Of a DNA stretch of 64,000 bases, positions 26,868-36,494 are shown piece by piece (within the stretch, counting starts at the first letter, position 1; the number at the start of each line of letters is the position of its first letter). A model generated the notes under the pieces. The model was not told where the DNA came from, did not search any database, and was given only the letters and a program-made list of their open reading frames with translations. Both the position numbers and the translations under genes were made by a program. Source of the stretch: Paenibacillus sp. CF384 (GTDB taxonomy: Bacteria; Bacillota; Bacilli; Paenibacillales; Paenibacillaceae); assembly GCF_900106745.1 (NCBI RefSeq), contig NZ_FNNV01000007.1, positions 62,001 to 126,000 on the forward strand. Direction: 5' to 3'.

Positions 26868-28655
26868 TTAAACCTCGTTTCTTGGAAGGCCGATGGCAAT
26901 CAGCGTCCCTTGTTCAGGTGAAGACTGTATGTTCATGCTAAGTCCAGGTCCGTAATAGAGCTGACAGCGAGCCAGAACGTTCCGAAGGCCGATTCTGCGT
27001 CCGGACGCCCCTAGCACATCCGAGATTTGACCGTTATCAATCTGTTCGTACAGTTCATCGATGAGTTCTCGGGACATCCCTACTCCGTTATCCTCAATTC
27101 GGATGACCATTCGGTTCTCTTCCTGGCCAACGGCAACCCGGACAATGGCCGTGTGGGAATTTTCCAAGCTAAATTTGACGGCATTCTCGACCAATGGCTG
27201 AAAAATAAACTTGACGATGGAGAGATGCTCCAGCGCAGGATCCACGTTGAGCTCGATATCCAGACGGCTGCCGAATCGAATGCGCAGAATAGAGATATAA
27301 TGCCGGATATATCTCATTTCCTCTTGGAGCTTGACGAGATCCGTATCCGTCTTGAGGGAGAAGCGCAGCATCTGTCCGAGTGATTCCGTCACGTCCACGA
27401 CTTCCTCGGATCGGCCTTGCGCGGACAAGCTTCCGATAGCCTCCAGCGTATTGTAAAGAAAATGCGGATTGATTTGCATGAGCAGCGCTTTATATTCCGC
27501 ATCCTTGCGTCGCATATTCGCTTGAAATTCGGTTTCAATCAGGAATCGCAAACGCCTGACCATGGTTTGGAACACTTGGGTCGCATAGCCGACCTCGGTT
27601 CTCCCCCGAGGGGCGTTATCCGATGCATGCCGTTCGGCCTCGGAAAGTTCCCCGCGCTCTGCCAGCTTCATCGATTTCACGAGATTGGAGAGCGGCCTTG
27701 CGATGCTGCCTGACAAGCCGAACACCGCACCGATCGTAAGCACGAGCAGTACGCCGGCAGCTCCAAGCATCGTCTGCTGTACCCTGGTCATCTTCTCGAA
27801 GAGCTCCGATTCCGGAACTTCGCCAATGACCGTCCAATCCGAACCCTTCAGCTTCCGAAAGAGTACGAGGTGCTGCTTTCCTTCGGCATTCACTGTTATT
27901 TTGCCGCCGGAATGCTTGTCCTTCAGGATGTTTGGCCACACAAGCTTATAGCCTGACATGTCCTCGGGAACTTGCTGGTCAAGCACCGGTAGACCTTCGT
28001 TGTCCAGCAAATAGACCCGGCCCGTTTCGCCGAATTTTATTTTCTCGATAGGTTTCTGAATTTCCCTGGACAGCACGTTAACCTTCAGTATCCCGATGTT
28101 CTGAAAGGTGCTTAAGTGAACTAAATTGAAGAGCAGACTATTGGTGCTTTCCTTCTGCAGATAGTTCGGTTGATATTTATCTAGGTGGGCCGGTGTCCAG
28201 CGCCGTTCCTCGGATTTAAAAGCCGAGTACCACTCGCTCTTCAGGTACGAGTCGTCATGGAACGCTTGGTCGTTAATGCCTACGGCCATTCCTTTCTCGT
28301 CAAACACTGTAATCGAGGAGATATACGTATGATTGAGAGAGATCGAGGATAGAAACTTCCGCAGCTCCGCATCGAGGAGAACTTTGCGGTCCTCGCGAAG
28401 ATTCGGATTCATCTGTCCGCTGATCCATTGCTGGGTCACCTCGTTGCTGAGGACCTGATTCGCGACGTCTTCGACTTGATTAGTCAGCGTATTGACGAAG
28501 GCCGCGTACTGATCCATCGTCTGCGAGGTGGATTCCTCGATGGAATGACCGATCTCCGAGTTCGACATCCCGGTCAAAATGCTGACCATGGTCACGAAAG
28601 GAATAATTAACAGCACGATGAAGGTGACGGTAAGACGCCCCCGCAATGAATACAT
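26868..28655 (-). CDS. YesM-type sensor histidine kinase
   Basis: A 595-residue membrane kinase of the LytS/YesM class. One membrane segment lies near the N-terminus and a second at about 300-320; an extracellular dCache-like sensor lies between. A HAMP-like region follows (GSIARPLSNLVKSMKLAERG). The His is in MQINPHFLYNTLEAIGS. The ATPase shows QPLVENAVKFSLE and IEDNGVGMS. Start: ATG at 28655; a TTG one codon upstream is better spaced from GGAGGGG and is equally possible. It lies between the giant SLH enzyme and its cognate regulator, so it probably senses the released sugar. Confidence 0.92.
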   Translation of the reverse strand: MYSLRGRLTVTFIVLLIIPFVTMVSILTGMSNSEIGHSIEESTSQTMDQYAAFVNTLTNQVEDVANQVLSNEVTQQWISGQMNPNLREDRKVLLDAELRKFLSSISLNHTYISSITVFDEKGMAVGINDQAFHDDSYLKSEWYSAFKSEERRWTPAHLDKYQPNYLQKESTNSLLFNLVHLSTFQNIGILKVNVLSREIQKPIEKIKFGETGRVYLLDNEGLPVLDQQVPEDMSGYKLVWPNILKDKHSGGKITVNAEGKQHLVLFRKLKGSDWTVIGEVPESELFEKMTRVQQTMLGAAGVLLVLTIGAVFGLSGSIARPLSNLVKSMKLAERGELSEAERHASDNAPRGRTEVGYATQVFQTMVRRLRFLIETEFQANMRRKDAEYKALLMQINPHFLYNTLEAIGSLSAQGRSEEVVDVTESLGQMLRFSLKTDTDLVKLQEEMRYIRHYISILRIRFGSRLDIELNVDPALEHLSIVKFIFQPLVENAVKFSLENSHTAIVRVAVGQEENRMVIRIEDNGVGMSRELIDELYEQIDNGQISDVLGASGRRIGLRNVLARCQLYYGPGLSMNIQSSPEQGTLIAIGLPRNEV

Positions 28656-28678
28656 CAACGTAGATCCCCTCCGAAATG

Positions 28679-28720
28679 CGCACGACTCCCTCCAGATCGC
28701 GTCTGAAGGGAGTGGGTGCG
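28679..28720 (-). terminator. Hairpin between the SLH enzyme and kinase genes
   Basis: CGCACCCACTCCCTTCAG pairs (with small breaks) with CTGGAGGGAGTCGTGCG around a six-base loop. There is no T-run, so it may be a leaky terminator or an mRNA end-protecting stem that lets some transcripts read into the kinase gene. Confidence 0.5.
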
Positions 28721-28742
28721 TTGACAGTAAATTCGATTAAGT

Positions 28743-31700
28743 CTATTGGTCTAGCAGTTTGAAGAGATTGTACACGGCTTGCATCGTTTCCGCGCGAACC
28801 GCATTGGATTTCGGAGCGAAAGTTCCGTCTCCGTTGCCTTGCATTAACCCCAGGCTCGCGGCCTGCTTCACGAACTCGGATGACCAATCGGACAGCTTCG
28901 CCTGATCTTTGAAATCGCCAGCCGCGCTTGTTCCCGGTTGAGCGGTATCTTGATCCATGTTCTTGTAGTGGAATGCACGAACAATCATGACGGCGATCTC
29001 TTCGCGGGTGATCGTTGCGTCTGGATTGAAATGGCTGCCGTCTCCGAGAACGAGGCCGGCTTCGCTAGCCGCCGCTACGCTTTGTGCGTACCATGCGTCT
29101 TGATCCACATCCGTGAATGCGGATTTGGCGGTTGCTTCAATGCCGAGCAAACGAACGAGCATGGCCGCGAATTCCGCGCGAGTTGTCTTTGCGTTTGGCG
29201 AGAATTGCGTCTCGGACGTTCCATTCACAAGTTGCTGAGCCGACATTACTTTCAGCGCTTCATACGCCCAGTTCGTGGTTGCGACATCATCGAACGATCT
29301 GTCGTACACCATCAGTGCAATGTTGTTCAAGTTGCTGCCCGTTACAACGGCTTGATCGTTATGCCTATCCATTGTGCCAGGCAGGTACTCCCAAACGCCC
29401 GACGTTTCGTTTAGTCGATATGCACCGAGAAGCAGCTCATTATTCGAGCTTCCTTTGTAGTGCAGTGTCAGTTGTCCTGGCAATTGAGCTCCATCCAGGT
29501 CAATCAGTTTGCCTTGACTATCGATTGCCGAGAACTGCAGGCTCGCAATTCCGCCGCCAGCTAGCTGCATCCGAACGCCAGGTTCCGTCGGTACTTGCGA
29601 CATGGCTTGTGCCTGATCGCCGGTTACCGTTCTGATTCCTACGACGAGCTGTGCGTTTGGACCGGCTGTGGCCGCCATTAGCTTCGCAGCCGCTTGCAGC
29701 GTTGCCGCGTTAAGTGTAATCGTGCTTGTTCCTCCTGCAATGATAAGCGAACTGTTGCCTAGTTTGCTTGCAGCGCCTTCAGGAAGCAGAACTTGCTCTT
29801 TCCCTTGCGGCAAATTAACGTGAATGCCGTCCTTCGGAGGAGATTGCCATTGCTCCGTTGGAATAACAGCTACCGTGTTAGGCAAGGCCGGCGGTTGAGC
29901 GGGATTTAGGACCGGGATATAAGGAGTATCCAGCGTTCTGACAGCGACCGACAATCCGTCGTTCCAGTTCCCCGCGGCATCTGCTGCCTTGACCTTGAAG
30001 TTGTACAGCGTGCTGCTGGTTAAACCGGTCACCGTATAACTATGGACGGAATCCTCAACCGCAGCCAGCAGGACATCATTCTGATAGACCCGATATTGCG
30101 TTACTCCAACCTCGTCGTTCGCAGGGCTCCAGGCCAATTGAAGGCCGGTCTGAGAAATGCCTGTCGCTTCGAAAGTTGCTTCTTCGTCCCATACCGGTGC
30201 GAGAGTATCGGGATTACTTGGTTCTTCATCTTCATTCAGCGTCGTTGCCGCTGTCGATGGGCCGTCCGCACTCCAGTTGCCTGCAGCATCGGCCGCTTCC
30301 ACCTTGAAGTGATATTCCGTGCCGCTCGATAAACCATCCACCGTATATTCGTTTATGGAACCGGCCACTGTCGCGATCGACGCTCCGTCTTGATAAATTT
30401 GATATTGCGCGACTCCGGTATTATCGCTTGCGGTGCTCCAAGCCAATTGCAGACCGGTCTTCGTGACATTAGCAGCGCTCAAGGAAGATTCCGGTGTCCA
30501 TGTCGGCGCCTCGACATCCGGATCGCCCGGCTCGATGTCACTTATAGTGCCTGCTGTCACCGACGGACCATTCTCACTCCAGTTATCCACCGCGTCGCCG
30601 GCTTCGACTTTGAAGCTGTATTCTGTTTCAGGCGTTAAGCCTCCCACCAAGTAACTATGAACGTTCCCTGGAACAGTCATTATTGGAACGCCATTCTGAT
30701 AGATGCGGTATTGCGTTATGCCTGTCGTATCGACAGCACTAGTCCAATTCAACGTCATACCCGTGCTCGTCGCGTTCGAAGCGGTCAAGCTTGCATCTGG
30801 CCAAGTCGGCGCCTCGACATCCCATGCGTTGACTTGAACGTTGTCGTACTCGGCAGTTCCTTGGAAAGCGAACAATCCGAATTTACCGGCAGCATAGGTC
30901 GAATCGTTCTTATCAATCGCAAGTACACCGTCGAGATACACTTTGATGTTCGCACCTTTAACGACCACCTTCAGGTGATAGGTTTGATTCAAAGCTTTGG
31001 TGAAGGACGTGTACCGGATTAGCTCCGCATAAGGTCTCTTCGCCAGCTTAAGTCCGTCATACACGCTAAGGATGACATCATAACCTTGCGTTCCATTGGC
31101 GTTGGTTCTGAAGCTAATGCCCGTGGAGTTTCCGTTGATCAGCTTCACATCCGCGCTATAGACGAAATCCTGGCCTTGCTTGTCGAAAATGTTCCATGCG
31201 TCGAACCAGCTGTTAGGCGTTAGATAATCGACCTTCATTCGATCGCCTGTATTGCTCCATACGCCGCCATTCGGCGCCCAGCCGGACATGTCCCCGTCAT
31301 TGAAATTCTCTGTAAACGTCTCCGTTCCAGCTACCGTGATTGCTACGGTATTGGAGACTTTCGTGACCCCGTTTAGCTTCACGGTCGCCGTAAGGTTAGC
31401 TGTTCCAAAGCCCTTCGCGGTTACCGTTCCACCGTCAGCTACCGTCGCTACAGCAGAATTATCACTGGCATAAGTAATTGTTGCGTTTGTGAGATCTGCT
31501 GCCGTCCCGTTCGACATCGTTCCGCTTACATGAATCGTCGACATTTCGGCGATATTCATCTGCGGTGTCGAAGTCGAGGCCGAAACGCTATCTAACAGCG
31601 CTACCGAATCGTCAATTGTGACGACAAGATCCGCGCTATTGGAGCGCACGGTCGTACCGTTAAGCGTAACATCCGCATAGATCGTTGCGGTGCCTTCGCC

Positions 31701-34700
31701 TATTGCCGTTACTTGACCGTTGGCATCTACGGTGGCGACCGATTCGTTGCTGCTTGCGTAGGCATAAGTCGCCGTAGTCAAGTCAGCCTCTTCTTCGGTG
31801 TTCAGCTTGCCCGTTGTTTGCAGCTGCGTTGCCTGGCCGACAAGCAGCGAAGAATTGGCTAGCGCTACCGTCGCTTGATCCAGCTTAAACGTCGTTTCGG
31901 CTTTCAGGTTATCGAACGAAGCTTCGCTCTGGAACGAGAACATGCCGAATTTACCAAACGTATAGTTGTATGCCGTTTCGTTATAATCCATTTTCAATGC
32001 GCCGTTCAAATAGACTTTAATGTTGTCATTCTTAGCCACGATCTTGACATGGTAAGTCTGATTGTCCGCCAAAGGAGTTTGTACCGTCTTGAAGGCGCGA
32101 TATGGCCGGCCCGCAAGCTTCATGCCTTCGTTCTTGTCCAGGATGAGATCGTAGCCTGTCGATCCCGTATCGTTTGTTCGGAAGCTGAGACCGGCCGCTT
32201 GGCCGTTCTTGAATGTAACGTCTCCGGAGTACACAAAGTCCTTGCCTTGAGCATTCATAATATTCCAAGAATCCCAGCCTGTCGGCTGCGGATTGCTCAC
32301 CTTCGCCTGGCCGTCCTGAACGCTCCATACACCGGGACCGCTCTTCGTCCAACCGAGTAGATCTCCATCGTCGAAGTTATCCGCGAAGCCTGTGAATTGG
32401 CTTGGATCAATAACGGTAATGCTGATGGAATTCGGAGAAGTTACAGTGACACCATTAACTGTGACTTCCATTGTAATGGTTGCTGTGCCTGCCCCGTTAG
32501 CCTGCAGCATGCTGCGGCTTTCCGGATCCGCATTCGACGGATCATGGGTTACGGTGGCTACGTCAGGATTGGAACTGATGTAATGAATTTGCGTGCTTGC
32601 CGGCATATAGCCGAGGAACCACCATATTCCGTCCTTCAGCTTCGCCCATGGCCATACTTGAACAGTCTCGTTCACCATGAGGTTCATGCTTTCTTTATCG
32701 TCTTTGTAATAGATTTCTGCATAACTTAGATTTTCGACTTTCATGGCAAGCGAGTTGGATTGCTTGGTCACGCCGTTAATCGTTACCGAAGCGGACACGT
32801 TCGCCGTGCCGACTTTCGTTGCCTTCAATAGTTCATGGTCCTCCGTAAGTACAGTCGAATCACTGATGACATATTGGCGCAGCGCCGGTACATGCGTGAC
32901 ATCGAGCGTTTCGCCGTTGTCGAACGTCGCAATGACCGGTATTTCCTTCTCCTGCGTCATGAGCATGGTGTTCGTCTTGTAGCTGGAAATAGAAACGCTA
33001 ACCAAAGAGGGAATCGTCACTGAGCTTGCGCTGTCGTTAGCCAACACATTATCGAAGCTCACTCGTCCTTGTGCATACAAGCCGGCATGTCCTTCTTCAT
33101 AGGTTGAATCGACAATATGAAATACTTTCGTGCCGTCCAGATAGCCCATGAGAATCGGGCCGGCTGCAATGACCTTTAAGGTATAAGTTCTGTTTACGTT
33201 CACGTTCATCGGCTGGGAGTAAAGCACATGGCCTTGACGCGTGGCCAATTTCAGTTCGCCTTCTGCTCCGGCTTTGGAATCGAGCACGAAGTCGTAGCCT
33301 TCCTCGCCGGTCTCATCCGTACGGAAGCTCAGCCCCGCTGCTCCCGCCTCATTCAGCTTGAGATCCGCGCTATAGATCAGATCTTCTTGCGTCGCATCGT
33401 TGAGCAAGAGGTCGCCATTCACGCTTTGGGCTTCCAGCTTGCCGCTGCCAGCCGTCCATGACTCGCTGTTCAGCGAATTCCATTCGGACAGACTAGTGGA
33501 ATCAAAGTTATTCTCGAAGCTCAGATGCGGAATGTCCACTTGAACCGCGTAAGTGGAACTGGTCGTACCAATACTGCCCTTCACCCACACCCACTTGGAA
33601 TCCCCGGAAATTTCTTCACTGTACTTGCTTGAATCAAGTGCAGCTCCATTATTGGTGACCGAGGTAATAGAAGCATCCTTGGCGAATGGACCGAAGCGGA
33701 ACTGAGAGCCTGCAATCGCATTCGCGGCAGATACTTGAAGAGTAGCCTGCTCCGGTTGAATGGAGTAGTCGTAGGAAACGTCGGTCTGGCCGATATTCCC
33801 GGAGCCGTCGCGGTAATGCGCCAGCCAGTCATTGACTTTAACGCCATCCCAACTGCTTGGAATGCGAGGCACGATGTTCAAGTTGGAGGTATCTTCCAGC
33901 GCGTCATCCAAGCCCGCCATTACGCGGACGTTCTTCAATGCAACGATATACTCAACCAAGTTCATGTCTTCGTTGGCGCCGCCGTTGCCGATTTCGTTCT
34001 GCTCGGCAATCCCGTGGTCCGACTTATTCACCTCGCGTACGAGCAGCCAAGGAGAAGTCTCCTGAACCCCTTCGTTGTCGTTAGCAAAGTTCAAATCCGT
34101 GCTGTTCCATATTACGTGCTGCAAATTCTTCTTCGCCATATCCATTCGATCGCCCATTAGCATCGATAGGAGCGGCCAGCCTCCACGTTCGGACAAAACC
34201 CCGTAATCGGTGCCGAAGCCGCGATTATGACCGTATAGCTTCCAGTCCGCCCAGAAATTCTCCGAGTGGTAATCTAAGGTGTTGTTTGTAATTTGACGCC
34301 AATCTTCGACCGCGCTGTTGCGCGTATCCGTTGGCGATTTGTAGCCATAGTACAATTCCTCTTGACTGCCGACTCCGAACCAGCCGGCATTGATCCAAGG
34401 AGCATCGCTGCCGTCGGTTTTAGTGCCATCGAGCGAATAGCGCCAAGTATCTTTCTTTATCGTATGGCCGAGCCACGTAAGATCCGTATGCGCAACCAGA
34501 TTAGTGCTGATTCCTTGCGCGAGCAGGTCAGCGGAAGCTAACCAGTCCGCCGCTTCGCTGGTATGACCTGTCTTGCCAGCAACCTCGGCGCCGGCCAACA
34601 ACGCAAAGTAAGCAATGGAGTTATTGTAGATCCCGTAACCTTTGTTGGTCGTTTCGAGACCGGTACCTTTGATCAAATGGTAGCTGTTGTTGCTGATTTG

Positions 34701-36155
34701 ATCCTTGTAATAATCCAGCCCATCCTTCATTACCGGCCAAGCCTTGTTCACGTAATCGCCGACATAGTTATCGCCTTTAATCAAATAAGCAATGGTCGAG
34801 AATACGAGGCCGGCAGCTCCATTGTCCCCGGTGTAATGATTCGAGGCGCTGCGGAATAATGAGGCTTGCTTTGCTTCGTCGACATATCCCCATCTCGCCA
34901 TCTCCAGCATCGCGGGAGCCGAGTCGGCTACCCAGTACAAGAGAGGGAAGATTCCGTTAGGCAGCGAGGAATCGATGAAGCCGGTGCTTTTCTCCGTCAT
35001 CATGTCCATGTGGAAGTACATGGTGTTGTTGATGAGGCGTGTCCAATCCTCCGCCATCTCGTTACCCTTAAATACGACCTTCAAGGAGTCATCGGAGGTT
35101 GCCCCGTCCGTCACTTCCACGAGGCTCACGAAATCAATGGTGGAGCCAGGTGCCGTAGCGATTCTTACGGAATTCGCTCCATTAGCGATATACGAGGTAA
35201 CGTCCAGATCCGAAATTCGTTCTTTGCTCGCTTCTCTCGTTGCTTCGATCGAACCATTGGCGCCGAAGTCGAAGGTATGATTACCCGTGCCGCCAATGAG
35301 GCCGGCCAATAAGTAATATTTCTTTCCGGGAGCCGGAGCCGGTTGATTCCAGTTCAGAACGACCGTGCCCGATTGACTCAGCGCGGAAATAGCCGTCCCG
35401 GAAGCCGGCAGGGAGAGATTCGTCGAACTCCCTTTGAATTCGCTGCTTGTTCCCTCGTAGTAACCCGCTTGCCACAGGACTTTGGAGGTGTCCCATACGA
35501 TATGGCTGATGCGGTCTCGCCATACGGAGGATGGTCCAAGCTCGAGCCAGTGAAGATTGACGCCTTCTCCGTCTGTCGGATCAGCATCCTCGAATTTCAA
35601 TTCCACGTACCCGTCCGCCCAGAGGGCCGGATCGGACAGCGTGAATTCCCATGGCGTCTGAACACCGAGCCCGCTGTTCCCTGTATTGAGCAGCGTCTCG
35701 CCTTCGGCCGTTAGCTTGATTTCGCCGATCCCTTCCATCGCCAAGTAGAGGGGAGCTGTCTGCGACGGATTTACGGGGATCTTATAAGAGAAATAAGCGC
35801 TTCCATTTGCAACCCGCTTGGTGACCTTCTTATGCCAGCCGTAACGAGCAAAATCCGCGACTCCGTTGCCTTGGCTTTCTATCTTGGCTTCCGAACCGCT
35901 ATTTTGATCCAAGTATAGCTCCTTAACGACGGAGCCGACCATCCGACTGCCCGACGTATCGGCATTGCCCGCATCCGCTCCCGCGTAGATCCGGATTTGT
36001 CCCGGCTGCGGAGAATCCGAGAAAGAACCAGGCTTTACTTCGGTTGTAGGTATGCTCGCATGGGCAATACCCGCTCCGCTACCCGGAAATGCCGATCCCG
36101 ATACGATTAAAACCGCAAAACAGGCAAGCAATGTTTTCTTTATTCTACTGTTCAC
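28743..36155 (-). CDS. Giant SLH-anchored multidomain carbohydrate-active protein
   Basis: A 2470-residue secreted surface protein. A signal peptide (to about 34) is followed by galactose-binding-like beta domains (about 35-350). Next comes a helical, (alpha/alpha)-toroid glycosidase-like region (about 368-775; SSLPNGIFPLLYWVADSAPAM, GYGIYNNSIAYFALLAGAE, DAPWINAGWFG). Then come three concanavalin-like lectin folds (about 880-1040, 1258-1421, 1615-1775), each with LSFRT/ISFRT and a YDxxL strand. These alternate with about four bacterial Ig-like domains (1045-1248, 1428-1608). Three FN3 domains (about 1778-2075) and three SLH repeats (2285-2468) close the chain. SLH repeats bind the secondary cell-wall polymer, so it displays the enzyme on the cell surface. 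The glycosidase family and substrate are unrecognised. A CcpA-type site lies in its promoter. Confidence 0.88.
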   Translation of the reverse strand: MNSRIKKTLLACFAVLIVSGSAFPGSGAGIAHASIPTTEVKPGSFSDSPQPGQIRIYAGADAGNADTSGSRMVGSVVKELYLDQNSGSEAKIESQGNGVADFARYGWHKKVTKRVANGSAYFSYKIPVNPSQTAPLYLAMEGIGEIKLTAEGETLLNTGNSGLGVQTPWEFTLSDPALWADGYVELKFEDADPTDGEGVNLHWLELGPSSVWRDRISHIVWDTSKVLWQAGYYEGTSSEFKGSSTNLSLPASGTAISALSQSGTVVLNWNQPAPAPGKKYYLLAGLIGGTGNHTFDFGANGSIEATREASKERISDLDVTSYIANGANSVRIATAPGSTIDFVSLVEVTDGATSDDSLKVVFKGNEMAEDWTRLINNTMYFHMDMMTEKSTGFIDSSLPNGIFPLLYWVADSAPAMLEMARWGYVDEAKQASLFRSASNHYTGDNGAAGLVFSTIAYLIKGDNYVGDYVNKAWPVMKDGLDYYKDQISNNSYHLIKGTGLETTNKGYGIYNNSIAYFALLAGAEVAGKTGHTSEAADWLASADLLAQGISTNLVAHTDLTWLGHTIKKDTWRYSLDGTKTDGSDAPWINAGWFGVGSQEELYYGYKSPTDTRNSAVEDWRQITNNTLDYHSENFWADWKLYGHNRGFGTDYGVLSERGGWPLLSMLMGDRMDMAKKNLQHVIWNSTDLNFANDNEGVQETSPWLLVREVNKSDHGIAEQNEIGNGGANEDMNLVEYIVALKNVRVMAGLDDALEDTSNLNIVPRIPSSWDGVKVNDWLAHYRDGSGNIGQTDVSYDYSIQPEQATLQVSAANAIAGSQFRFGPFAKDASITSVTNNGAALDSSKYSEEISGDSKWVWVKGSIGTTSSTYAVQVDIPHLSFENNFDSTSLSEWNSLNSESWTAGSGKLEAQSVNGDLLLNDATQEDLIYSADLKLNEAGAAGLSFRTDETGEEGYDFVLDSKAGAEGELKLATRQGHVLYSQPMNVNVNRTYTLKVIAAGPILMGYLDGTKVFHIVDSTYEEGHAGLYAQGRVSFDNVLANDSASSVTIPSLVSVSISSYKTNTMLMTQEKEIPVIATFDNGETLDVTHVPALRQYVISDSTVLTEDHELLKATKVGTANVSASVTINGVTKQSNSLAMKVENLSYAEIYYKDDKESMNLMVNETVQVWPWAKLKDGIWWFLGYMPASTQIHYISSNPDVATVTHDPSNADPESRSMLQANGAGTATITMEVTVNGVTVTSPNSISITVIDPSQFTGFADNFDDGDLLGWTKSGPGVWSVQDGQAKVSNPQPTGWDSWNIMNAQGKDFVYSGDVTFKNGQAAGLSFRTNDTGSTGYDLILDKNEGMKLAGRPYRAFKTVQTPLADNQTYHVKIVAKNDNIKVYLNGALKMDYNETAYNYTFGKFGMFSFQSEASFDNLKAETTFKLDQATVALANSSLLVGQATQLQTTGKLNTEEEADLTTATYAYASSNESVATVDANGQVTAIGEGTATIYADVTLNGTTVRSNSADLVVTIDDSVALLDSVSASTSTPQMNIAEMSTIHVSGTMSNGTAADLTNATITYASDNSAVATVADGGTVTAKGFGTANLTATVKLNGVTKVSNTVAITVAGTETFTENFNDGDMSGWAPNGGVWSNTGDRMKVDYLTPNSWFDAWNIFDKQGQDFVYSADVKLINGNSTGISFRTNANGTQGYDVILSVYDGLKLAKRPYAELIRYTSFTKALNQTYHLKVVVKGANIKVYLDGVLAIDKNDSTYAAGKFGLFAFQGTAEYDNVQVNAWDVEAPTWPDASLTASNATSTGMTLNWTSAVDTTGITQYRIYQNGVPIMTVPGNVHSYLVGGLTPETEYSFKVEAGDAVDNWSENGPSVTAGTISDIEPGDPDVEAPTWTPESSLSAANVTKTGLQLAWSTASDNTGVAQYQIYQDGASIATVAGSINEYTVDGLSSGTEYHFKVEAADAAGNWSADGPSTAATTLNEDEEPSNPDTLAPVWDEEATFEATGISQTGLQLAWSPANDEVGVTQYRVYQNDVLLAAVEDSVHSYTVTGLTSSTLYNFKVKAADAAGNWNDGLSVAVRTLDTPYIPVLNPAQPPALPNTVAVIPTEQWQSPPKDGIHVNLPQGKEQVLLPEGAASKLGNSSLIIAGGTSTITLNAATLQAAAKLMAATAGPNAQLVVGIRTVTGDQAQAMSQVPTEPGVRMQLAGGGIASLQFSAIDSQGKLIDLDGAQLPGQLTLHYKGSSNNELLLGAYRLNETSGVWEYLPGTMDRHNDQAVVTGSNLNNIALMVYDRSFDDVATTNWAYEALKVMSAQQLVNGTSETQFSPNAKTTRAEFAAMLVRLLGIEATAKSAFTDVDQDAWYAQSVAAASEAGLVLGDGSHFNPDATITREEIAVMIVRAFHYKNMDQDTAQPGTSAAGDFKDQAKLSDWSSEFVKQAASLGLMQGNGDGTFAPKSNAVRAETMQAVYNLFKLLDQ

Positions 36156-36207
36156 GCCTTCACCCCACTGAAGTCTATTTATTGATGGTTTTACCTTATC
36201 ACGAACA

Positions 36208-36221
36208 TGAAAGCGCTTAGA
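36208..36221. promoter_or_regulatory. Putative CcpA cre site
   Basis: TGAAAGCGCTTAGA matches the TGWAANCGNTNNCA-type catabolite-responsive element except near its end. It lies 53 bases upstream of the giant SLH gene start, which would allow glucose repression. In the 339-base gap 36156-36494 only this site and the terminator at 36413 are recognised. Confidence 0.5.
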
Positions 36222-36412
36222 ATTTCATATATTCGGAACCTAGAGTACAAATTTATCGGTTTCCTCGCTAGAGAGTGAAGAAGCCGGCTCCGTACAAAGT
36301 TTCGACCATTATTTCATACTCTTGAAAATCTCGGCAATCGAGCAAATACTGGAAAATGAATCTCGCATGCAGCAGATTACCTATGGGCACGAGGAAGACG
36401 ATCCTAACCATA

Positions 36413-36453
36413 GAAAAAAGGCTAACCAGTTCATGAACTGGTTAGCCTTTTTG
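36413..36453. terminator. Perfect-palindrome terminator
   Basis: A 28-base perfect palindrome (36420-36447; half-site GGCTAACCAGTTCA) is flanked by AAAAAA on the left and TTTTTG on the right, so it can terminate in either direction. It ends the oxidoreductase gene on the minus strand (stop at 36495). Confidence 0.85.
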
Positions 36454-36494
36454 TGTAATCAATATATAATGGCAGCAGCTATGACTAAATCAAT

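Noticed and set aside
36244-36489. Open plus-strand stretch with protein-like composition (for example MQQITYGHEEDDPNH)
   Set aside because: No start codon with ribosome site, and it runs through the palindromic terminator. It may be a gene remnant but cannot be supported.
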